A DNA stretch of 12,866 bases from Candidatus Nomurabacteria bacterium RIFCSPLOWO2_02_FULL_42_17 (GTDB lineage: Bacteria > Patescibacteriota > Minisyncoccia > Phycocordibacterales > MFVN01). This document shows, piece after piece, positions 7,796 through 12,866 of the stretch. Location: positions 1 through 12,866 of the forward strand of contig MFVN01000015.1 of NCBI GenBank assembly GCA_001786095.1, written 5' to 3'. Positions within the stretch are counted from its first letter, which is position 1, and each line of letters begins with the position of its first letter. Made by a program: the position numbers and the translations under genes. The notes beneath the pieces were generated by a model, which worked only from the letters and a program-made list of their open reading frames with translations, was not told the DNA's origin and made no database searches.

Positions 7796-8434
7796 TTATC
7801 CAATCTTTACGCCACCGGACGATTCTCCGGGATTGAAAACACGGTAGAAAATCTCCACGATTTCTTCGGTGCCCAGCTGGGTAGTGCGTACGCCCACGCG
7901 CGACAACCCCTGCGAAACAACCGACGCGCGCTGTTCGACTTGAGTTCTTTTTTCTTCAAAACGTTCCTGCGCCGAAAGTTTTGGTTCGGAGCTTTTTCCA
8001 GATAGCCCGCTAAAAGGATTACTCATGCCTCCCGGTCCGGCGCCACCGCCGGAATAGGGTATGACCACAAAGAAATTTTTTGTCATTATGTCGTGCGTTT
8101 CGGTGAAAGTGCGTATAAATTGTATATACTCCCGCGTTTGTATTTTCAACAAGGGCTCGTTTTGTTCTTTTTCTCTTTTTTCCAATGTCAAAAGATAAGG
8201 CCGTATATCATATCTGCGCGATTGAACGACAATTTGCACCGGAAAATCCAATGAGTTTAAAAAATTCTGGAATTGCATTAAAATAGCCCGCTGTTCGTCC
8301 TCGGACTTCAGCGCTAAATTCACAGATGAAGCCAGAAGTATCGCCCGCAAACTGTCATCTTTAAGCACAACTATCCCATCGCGGATTTCCTTGATAGGTA
8401 CGAATTCCTGTGTAGATTTTGCGCTGATGGCCAT
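7796..8434 (-). CDS. TraC-like domain protein (detached VirB4 N-terminal domain)
   Basis: This 212-aa cytoplasmic protein resembles the N-terminal domain of VirB4/TraC ATPases. Early strands contain FVPIKEIRDGIVVLKDDSLRA (about 11-31), then LNSLDFPVQIVVQSRRYD (64-81), a pattern known from TraC-like domain proteins in Gram-positive and CPR type IV systems. A helical stretch with ETHDIMTKNFFVVIPYS (112-128) follows. A Gly/Ser-rich loop (129-150) and a charged helix lead to the last strand (EEIVEIFYRVFNP). There is no Walker motif, so it is not an ATPase itself. Its position between PrgI and virB4, with gaps of 8 and 14 bases, suggests it docks on VirB4 or links it to PrgI. This looks like an established split architecture and not a recent frameshift, since both proteins have complete ends and separate start codons. 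Confidence 0.85.
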   Translation of the reverse strand: MAISAKSTQEFVPIKEIRDGIVVLKDDSLRAILLASSVNLALKSEDEQRAILMQFQNFLNSLDFPVQIVVQSRRYDIRPYLLTLEKREKEQNEPLLKIQTREYIQFIRTFTETHDIMTKNFFVVIPYSGGGAGPGGMSNPFSGLSGKSSEPKLSAQERFEEKRTQVEQRASVVSQGLSRVGVRTTQLGTEEIVEIFYRVFNPGESSGGVKIG

Positions 8435-8442
8435 AGATTTTT

Positions 8443-8853
8443 TTAATTCTTTTTACTCAAATCCAACACGTCCAGACCCCAAGCCAAATCTTTTAACTTG
8501 GAACCGGAAAGACGCGATAGGTATTTTTTCTCCTCATTTTTTTTAGGCAGAGCGTCGACCTTTTTTTCTTTTTGGGGCGCTTTTTTCCAGATATAAAGTT
8601 TACTTTGGAAAAAAAAGCCAAACCAATTTTCCAGCACATTAGCCAAGGGCTGGCTATTGATTTTGTAAAAAGTCAGCCCGAGCGCGAAAAGTCCAACCGG
8701 CAACATCACTAGAATAGCTATAATTATCGGCAGAAAACGGTAAGCCAAGTAACACAGGCCGGCTCCGCCGGCCAGATAAATAAATTGCTTGAAAGTGAAA
8801 GGGCCGAAAATCTTGTCTTCCACGTCTATGTATTGTGGTACCCGAAATTGCAT
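8443..8853 (-). CDS. PrgI family membrane protein
   Basis: This 136-aa protein starts MQFRVPQYIDVEDKIFGPFT, the characteristic opening of the PrgI family (PF12666): a Pro-Gln-Tyr-Ile start followed by an acidic Lys-Ile-Phe-Gly segment and two membrane helices. The helices are at about 24-41 and 43-63, followed by WFGFFFQSKLYIWKK and a Lys/Glu-rich cytoplasmic tail of about 45 residues. PrgI proteins are small inner-membrane parts of type IV systems in Gram-positive conjugative elements and CPR genomes, usually directly before VirB4 or a TraC-like gene, as here. They are thought to take the place of VirB3. The ATG is 5 bases from the edge of the AGCT repeat arm that ends the preceding cassette, so its leader may have been rewritten by that insertion. 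No Shine-Dalgarno is seen. Confidence 0.9.
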   Translation of the reverse strand: MQFRVPQYIDVEDKIFGPFTFKQFIYLAGGAGLCYLAYRFLPIIIAILVMLPVGLFALGLTFYKINSQPLANVLENWFGFFFQSKLYIWKKAPQKEKKVDALPKKNEEKKYLSRLSGSKLKDLAWGLDVLDLSKKN

Positions 8854-8857
8854 AATA

Positions 8858-8897
8858 ATTAGCTTATAGCTTGTAGCTTTTAGCTTCGTTAGCTTTT
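8858..8897. repeat. Left AGCT-rich arm (downstream of the four-helix-bundle gene)
   Basis: Five copies of TAGCTT lie at 8860, 8867, 8874, 8881 and 8890, with spacings of 7, 7, 7 and 9 bases. The outermost ten bases, ATTAGCTTAT (8858-8867), are exactly inverted at 9307-9316. The arm overlaps the end of the four-helix-bundle gene and encodes its last ten or so residues and stop. With the right arm it could fold the gene's transcript into a long imperfect stem. Confidence 0.8.
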
Positions 8898-9280
8898 AAT
8901 TCTGGATTCATGTTTTTAATCATAACATTAAGCATTTTCATCACTTCTTCGAGATTCAAATCAACTTTTAAGTAATCCAATCTCCCAGTTTTCAATAAGC
9001 GCTTACTTATTTCTAATTGTGTTTCAAGTTCTGCGCCGGAACCATAAGAAATTCTCAAGAAACTTAAAAAATCCTTTCTAGTTCCACGCATTCTTCCTTC
9101 GGCTATGTTTGACGGTATTGATACACCCGCTCTTCTCATTTGAGAAACCAATCCAAATTTTTCCTCGTTTGGAAATTTTTCCGTTAAGTCATAAATCTTT
9201 ACCGATAGATCAACCGCTTTTTGCCAAACAACTAAATCCTTATATGAGTGTATAACATTACTGTTTGGAATATTTTGCAT
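8864..9280 (-). CDS. Four-helix-bundle protein (S23 / IVS-encoded family)
   Basis: This 138-aa protein matches the four-helix-bundle family (PF05635), first described as the product of intervening sequences in 23S rRNA. Signatures are SYKDLVVWQKAVDL (12-25), RRAGVSIPSNIAEG (49-62), KDFLSFLRISYGS (69-81) and ELETQL (84-89), marking helices one to three. The final helix covers about 105-126. The last residues (KANEAKSYKL, 129-138) are encoded by AGCT repeat DNA, not by family-conserved sequence, so the C-terminus has been set by the repeat. The family is basic, forms oligomers and is related to Avd of diversity-generating retroelements, but no reverse transcriptase or template repeat is seen here. 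Its role is unknown. It is not a recognised secretion component, and its presence in this operon looks like an insertion. Confidence 0.9.
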   Translation of the reverse strand: MQNIPNSNVIHSYKDLVVWQKAVDLSVKIYDLTEKFPNEEKFGLVSQMRRAGVSIPSNIAEGRMRGTRKDFLSFLRISYGSGAELETQLEISKRLLKTGRLDYLKVDLNLEEVMKMLNVMIKNMNPELKANEAKSYKL

Positions 9281-9281
9281 A

Positions 9282-9330
9282 AAGCTGTTTGAAGCTATTG
9301 AAGCTAATAAGCTAATGAAGCTAACTAGCT
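9282..9330. repeat. Right AGCT-rich arm (upstream of the four-helix-bundle gene)
   Basis: Five copies of AAGCTR lie at 9282, 9292, 9301, 9309 and 9318, spaced 10, 9, 8 and 9 bases, followed by CTAACTAGCT. The array is in inverted orientation to the left arm, with ATAAGCTAAT (9307-9316) the exact complement of 8858-8867. It fills the whole leader of the four-helix-bundle gene, leaving no Shine-Dalgarno, and contributes the TAG stop (9329-9331) of the preceding gene. Confidence 0.8.
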
Positions 9331-9898
9331 ACTCTATGGCTTCTCTATAAGGATCTGGCCCGCCACCCAGAGTGTGGTCGGTTTCAGTTTTGGGAATTTT
9401 GAAAGCGCTGGTCATTTTATCTTCGACCAATTTGGGCGTCAGCTCTATTTTCCGCTCGGGCGGGATTGCCGGTGGCGGGGCTTGGGGCCTGATGATTACC
9501 GATCCCAAGGTCGGACCTTGGGGATTTTTAAGGTCCGACCTTTGATTCGCGGGCAAGCCCGCCTGCGCGGGCAGGTCTTCCTCAAACATTATTTTAAGCG
9601 ACTCGCGTATGGGGAGGAAAACTTTTTCATTTACATCCGCCACCAATTTATTTGTGCGTTCCCCGCCAATGTTCAGCTCGCGTGTCAGCTCGCCGGCGTA
9701 TTCGCTGGTTTTAATGACGCCGAACAGAACCATAGTCGTTTCGCGTTCCAAAATCCCCAATTGCTCAATGTTCAGATTGTGCTTTTTGCCGAGCTCGATG
9801 AGTGTGTTCTGGTAGTCGGAAGACATAATGGCTTTCTGCACTTCTTTGGGCAGAACCTCATATCTTTCCTTCATAGCGGCTAATATTTTTTCGTCCAT
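9329..9898 (-). CDS. Conserved-looking CPR protein of unknown function with in-frame palindromic insert
   Basis: This 189-aa soluble protein has no signal or membrane segment. Residues 1-105 are helical, with MKERYEVLPKEVQKAIMSSDY early and LGILERETTMVLFGVIKTSEYAGEL in the middle, ending in NEKVFLPIRESL (90-101). This layout recalls unnamed proteins found next to CPR secretion genes, but I cannot assign a family. Residues 109-132 (LPAQAGLPANQRSDLKNPQG and the following PTLG) are encoded by two adjacent palindromic DNA elements that keep the frame, giving a low-complexity linker before a Pro-rich segment (136-148) and a short C-terminal tail. Its place between the VirB6-like gene and the PrgI/VirB4 block suggests a cytoplasmic partner of the machine (inference). 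The stop codon lies inside the right AGCT arm, so the native C-terminus may have been different. Confidence 0.75.
   Translation of the reverse strand: MDEKILAAMKERYEVLPKEVQKAIMSSDYQNTLIELGKKHNLNIEQLGILERETTMVLFGVIKTSEYAGELTRELNIGGERTNKLVADVNEKVFLPIRESLKIMFEEDLPAQAGLPANQRSDLKNPQGPTLGSVIIRPQAPPPAIPPERKIELTPKLVEDKMTSAFKIPKTETDHTLGGGPDPYREAIE
9507..9542. repeat. 13-bp perfect inverted repeat inside a coding sequence
   Basis: AAGGTCGGACCTT (9507-9519) and AAGGTCCGACCTT (9530-9542) are exact reverse complements around a 10-base loop. Each arm is also nearly self-palindromic (AAGGTC-S-GACCTT). It is read through in frame within the 189-aa gene. No T-run follows on either strand, so it is not an intrinsic terminator. 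The form suggests a dispersed palindromic repeat. Confidence 0.85.
9549..9575. repeat. G+C-rich palindromic element inside a coding sequence
   Basis: GCGGGC (9549-9554), GCCCGC (9557-9562) and GCGGGC (9567-9572) alternate, so either neighbouring pair can form a 6-bp hairpin. CCTGC (9562-9566) and GCAGG (9571-9575) offer another. It lies 6 bases from the 13-bp inverted repeat and encodes the PAQAGLPAN stretch in the same frame. Its composition is far more G+C-rich than the sequence just around it. Confidence 0.7.
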
Positions 9899-9936
9899 AT
9901 TATTTACAAATTAGCTTTTAATATTTCGACTTTTAA

Positions 9937-12861
9937 TTAATGACTTTCTCCCCCTTTTGATTCGCCACTTTCTTTTTCTTTGTGGCCGTCCCCGAAAAAG
10001 TCATCCATCTTTTTTCTAAATCCCTTGTTTTCTCCGCCCCCCTCTCCTTCCTTAACGAACTCCCCAAATTTATCGAAGAACTCGTCCTTTTTGCTCTTAC
10101 CGCGCATTATTTTGGCGAACACCTCATTTTGTTCCTTAATCCGCACATCAGCAAAAACCTTAGCGGCACCGCCCAACCATGTGTTAGGTTTCCATGTGGC
10201 GGGCTTCTGTTTTACTCCAACCTCTGTTAATTTCTGGGCGCCCAATTTGAAGCTCGAACCGATGATATTTTTAAGCTCGCTTAAGCCACCTAAAGTCACG
10301 CCTATCGCCCCACCCATTATGGCGCCGGGCAAAACACCCACTCCGCCCGCTGCCGCGCCATAGGCCGCGCCAATACCTAGTCCCGCACCAGCCCTTTTAC
10401 CCATTCGCTTCCACCAACCGCGCAGATCCGCCTTGTTCACATCTTCCCCGTCCTCGTTCTTCATCGGTCTGCCGGACTTCATTTGCGCGTATTGCACGCG
10501 ACGGCCAGCGTTGACTTCATCGGCGGTTTCATATCCCGCTCTTTTTTCGCCCCTAACATTGTCTTTCTGGAATAATCCTACTTTTATCTCTTCTCCTTTT
10601 TCATATTTTTCTCTAAATTCTCTCTCGTTGAGTTTGGGATCTTTACTTTTAGCTTGGTTTAATGCTTCTCTATATCTAGTCTCCCACTCTCCAGATTTCT
10701 TATCTTGCATCGCCGCTCCCGCGTCAGTCAACGCATATTTCTCTTTAAATTCTTTATGAGTTTTTTCCACTTTTCTTTCCTGCGCGCCGCGGAAACCGCC
10801 CTGGGTGGATTTCTCGCCGGCGCCCATCAGGTCCACAACGCTTCCGCCGAATTTCATACCGGTTTTTTCCTGTATGCCCTTGCCCAGCATAGTGCTACGC
10901 GCGTCAAAACTTTTCTTGGAAAGCCCGCCGTAGAAGTCCAATTTTCTCTGCGCGCCCTTGTCACCGGCCAGCGCTCTTTTTTGAAGGTCCGGATCGGCGG
11001 CTTTCATAGCCGCGAATTTACCGACCGTCCCGCGCATAGCCAAAGCCGCGCCACCCAGCGCCACGCCGCCGGCTACCCCGACGGCGGTCTTAGCCATACC
11101 GCTTATCGCTTTATTTATCTGCCCGGTCATTTTGCCCGAGAAATCAACAGCGACTTTTTTGGCGGCGAAAATCAAGACGACCATCATGGCGAAAGGAATT
11201 ACCACGCCCATAAAACGTTGGGTGAAGTCCTGCCCGCCGGACAGACTATTCGCCGCCGTTGCGACCGCGGCGCTGGCGGTGCCCGGCGCCGAACTTCCGC
11301 CGGGACTTAAAGGCGATTCCAGATACATAACTATCAGGTACAGGAAGAAAATGAAAAGCGGAGCCATAAAAGTTTGTTTAAGCAGGTCGCTCCACCAATC
11401 TTTGTGTCCGAAATTCGGTATATTTATTCCCTCCGGCAGAGCGTAAGACATAAATGCCACCGGCGCGAAAATCATGGAGAACCACAGTCCTATGACCCGC
11501 CCGACAAAAAGAAGCCCGACCGAAAAGAAAACATAGATCATTAACACCTCCAGCACTATGACTAAAATAATCGCCAAAAGATACCAGCCGAAATTTACAT
11601 CTTGGGTCAAGCCGCCCGCGCTTAAAACACTTCCAATACTAATTTTACTTACTAGAGCCAATGCCACATTCTTGCGTCCCTCAACGAGCGGAGGACTGTC
11701 TTCGCCGGTGTTGGGATTTTTTACTTCTATGGAATTATAAAAAACATGCGCCAGAGAATTGCCGACATCTATAATTACCCGCGTGAAAAATAAACTGAAA
11801 TTAATCAACAGAGCGGCGACAATCAGCGTGGCTATCATTTTCTTTGTTTGCCCGCCGGCCAACCCCAATATGGTTCGGAAAGCGACATAGATAAGCGCGA
11901 AAATAAAGCCGATGTTGGCAATGTCGCGCACAATGCCCCAGCCGCGTTCCACGAAACCGGCGCGGTAAGAATTGTCATCAATGGCGTAGCCGACCAAGAA
12001 GTCTAGGAAAAAGGCGGCGCCTTTGGTTAACAAATGTACTGGCCAAAGTATGCCGTTAAAAAGATATGCCGCATAGCATTTTTTAAGACTGAAACTCGCA
12101 AGGCTACAGTCAAAATCTATTTCCCCCGCCATAAATATAGTTTCACTACTGCCGGCGGTTTCCGGAGTTATCTCTATTTCCTCCGTCGGAGCCGTAAATT
12201 CAAAGTATCTACTGCTGGCGTCGTTGTATGTTCCCTCCTCTCGGGCAATTATGCGGGCTCTATAAGTCTTGCCACCTTCCAATCCCGTGACCAACTGGTA
12301 AAAATCAATTTTATTTCCGGTTAAAAGCTGGGGATTATTTTCTGAAACATCTTTACTGGAATCATCGCCCTGTTTAAGTCGCGGGGCTAGACCTTGGGGG
12401 GAAACAACCCTCTTCCATTCATCGCCGGTTTCCGGTTTTTCTTCCACCATTATCCGTATACCCCCGTCACTCTTGTCTTCTATATCGTCATCATAGAAAG
12501 CGTCCCAACCGCCTAAATTATTTTCCTTCTCTATTTTTCCGTTGTTCCAAGTCTCAAGATAACCGCCGGCGCCCTTTGTTCCCTTTATTCCCTCTTCTCC
12601 CGTCAGTTCAATGAAAACTTTAAAATCAACAGAGGTATTACCTAACTTAGGGCCTGGATTTTCCACGGAACCATAACCGTCTATTGTTATCGTAAGACCG
12701 TCAGTTACATAATCACCACCTTCCTGCTGAGTTGTTATTTTAAGCACATTCTCCATTTTTACTGCCCGTGCTATGTGTGGCGCGGCGAAAAACAGAACCA
12801 AAAGAAAACCGGCCGTTAAGATAGGTAAGAAAATATAATTTTTAAACAAGTGGTTAGTCAT
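9937..12861 (-). CDS. VirB6/TrbL-like polytopic membrane protein with N-terminal exported domain
   Basis: This 974-aa protein is probably the channel part of the machine. Residues 8-33 form a signal or anchor segment (ending ARA). Residues 35-245 are a beta-rich, likely extracellular domain with fibronectin-like strands (KTYRARIIAREEG at 198-210). The membrane core spans about 265-570 with helices near 267-292, 313-335, 342-362, 425-455, 456-475, 497-514 and 549-568. This matches the TrbL/VirB6 style of 5-7 helices with conserved Trp and Gly. After it comes a long cytoplasmic tail rich in Lys/Glu, interrupted by Gly/Ala-rich stretches at 590-608 and 824-860; the second resembles a glycine zipper that could insert in or line a membrane. 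The tail ends in a charged Gly/Glu/Lys run. Classical VirB6 is near 300 residues, so this is an extended form. The ATG at 12859-12861 fits the signal segment, but only 5 bases upstream are visible. G+C is high in places (44 of 60 at 11041-11100). Confidence 0.82.
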   Translation of the reverse strand: MTNHLFKNYIFLPILTAGFLLVLFFAAPHIARAVKMENVLKITTQQEGGDYVTDGLTITIDGYGSVENPGPKLGNTSVDFKVFIELTGEEGIKGTKGAGGYLETWNNGKIEKENNLGGWDAFYDDDIEDKSDGGIRIMVEEKPETGDEWKRVVSPQGLAPRLKQGDDSSKDVSENNPQLLTGNKIDFYQLVTGLEGGKTYRARIIAREEGTYNDASSRYFEFTAPTEEIEITPETAGSSETIFMAGEIDFDCSLASFSLKKCYAAYLFNGILWPVHLLTKGAAFFLDFLVGYAIDDNSYRAGFVERGWGIVRDIANIGFIFALIYVAFRTILGLAGGQTKKMIATLIVAALLINFSLFFTRVIIDVGNSLAHVFYNSIEVKNPNTGEDSPPLVEGRKNVALALVSKISIGSVLSAGGLTQDVNFGWYLLAIILVIVLEVLMIYVFFSVGLLFVGRVIGLWFSMIFAPVAFMSYALPEGINIPNFGHKDWWSDLLKQTFMAPLFIFFLYLIVMYLESPLSPGGSSAPGTASAAVATAANSLSGGQDFTQRFMGVVIPFAMMVVLIFAAKKVAVDFSGKMTGQINKAISGMAKTAVGVAGGVALGGAALAMRGTVGKFAAMKAADPDLQKRALAGDKGAQRKLDFYGGLSKKSFDARSTMLGKGIQEKTGMKFGGSVVDLMGAGEKSTQGGFRGAQERKVEKTHKEFKEKYALTDAGAAMQDKKSGEWETRYREALNQAKSKDPKLNEREFREKYEKGEEIKVGLFQKDNVRGEKRAGYETADEVNAGRRVQYAQMKSGRPMKNEDGEDVNKADLRGWWKRMGKRAGAGLGIGAAYGAAAGGVGVLPGAIMGGAIGVTLGGLSELKNIIGSSFKLGAQKLTEVGVKQKPATWKPNTWLGGAAKVFADVRIKEQNEVFAKIMRGKSKKDEFFDKFGEFVKEGEGGGENKGFRKKMDDFFGDGHKEKESGESKGGESH

Positions 12862-12866
12862 TATTC

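Larger units (their letters stand above)
8858..9330 (-). mobile_element. Possible IVS-like cassette: four-helix-bundle gene between inverted AGCT arms
   Basis: The four-helix-bundle gene is bracketed by imperfect inverted repeats with an exact 10-base core. It sits between a 189-aa gene and the PrgI gene in an otherwise dedicated secretion cluster. The left arm ends 5 bases before the PrgI start and the right arm supplies the stop codon of the 189-aa gene. Proteins of this family are known from intervening sequences inserted in 23S rRNA, which are bounded by inverted repeats. The analogy is structural. No target-site duplication is clear and no transposase or reverse transcriptase is present, so mobility is inference. 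Confidence 0.4.

Noticed and set aside
8864..9280. Accessory protein (Avd) of a diversity-generating retroelement
   Set aside because: The protein family is related, but no reverse transcriptase, template repeat or variable repeat is present in the window.
8858..9330. CRISPR-like array suggested by repeated AGCT units
   Set aside because: Units are only 6-7 bases at 7-10 base spacing, without spacers, and they bracket a gene in inverted orientation.
9507..9542. Intrinsic terminator
   Set aside because: The stem is strong but lies inside a coding sequence and has no following T-run on either strand.
9374..9883. 169-codon open frame on the plus strand
   Set aside because: It lies antisense to the 189-aa gene, has no recognisable domain, and comes from codon bias of the real gene.
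10705..11310. 201-codon open frame on the plus strand
   Set aside because: It is antisense to the membrane core and tail of the VirB6-like gene; its His/Arg-rich composition is typical of a shadow frame in G+C-rich sequence.

Overview
The window looks like a piece of a Patescibacteria / candidate phyla radiation (CPR) genome, most like Parcubacteria. This rests on gene content and style. There is a type IV secretion-like block with PrgI, a separate TraC-like domain protein, VirB4, and a pilin fused to a peptidase-like domain. There is also a Cys-rich protein of the kind often mislabelled 'CaiB/BaiF' in CPR genomes, and a four-helix-bundle (S23/IVS-type) gene. Leaders are short and A/T-rich with almost no Shine-Dalgarno sequences. 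TGA acts as a stop (4956-4958) and all frames read well in the standard bacterial code, which argues against the UGA-recoded Gracilibacteria and Absconditabacteria. The lineage call is inference; no marker gene is present.

Every convincing gene is on the minus strand, so the map reads from right to left. (1) 12861 to 2204 is a compact cluster of nine genes. In order they are: a 974-aa VirB6/TrbL-like polytopic membrane protein with an N-terminal exported domain; a 189-aa conserved-looking cytoplasmic protein carrying an in-frame palindromic insertion; a four-helix-bundle gene with AGCT-rich inverted arms, apparently wedged into the operon; a PrgI-family membrane protein; a TraC-like domain protein (the detached N-terminal part of VirB4); the VirB4 ATPase; a secreted protein with Ig-like folds; a VirB2-like pilin segment fused to an M15/DD-peptidase-like domain; and a membrane-anchored beta-propeller-like protein. 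(2) 2161 to 1719 is a hicB-hicA toxin-antitoxin pair with its own likely promoter. (3) 1712 to the left edge is a Cys-rich zinc-ribbon protein whose 3' end lies outside the window.

My reading of the cluster is that VirB4 powers a membrane complex made of the TraC-like protein, PrgI and the VirB6-like channel. The last three genes supply the surface part: two exported beta-rich proteins and a pilin-peptidase. Nothing resembling VirB7, VirB9 or VirB10, VirD4 or a relaxase is visible, so this fits a simplified machine of an envelope lacking the classical outer-membrane core. Its substrate (protein, DNA export or DNA uptake) cannot be told from the sequence.

The items most worth a second look are the inverted-repeat cassette around the four-helix-bundle gene, the palindromic element read in frame through the 189-aa protein, the pilin-peptidase fusion, and two matching extended -10 promoters (TTTGATATAWT) placed so that transcription would begin at or next to the start codon. 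There are no tRNA, rRNA or CRISPR features and no gene-free stretch above 300 bases.
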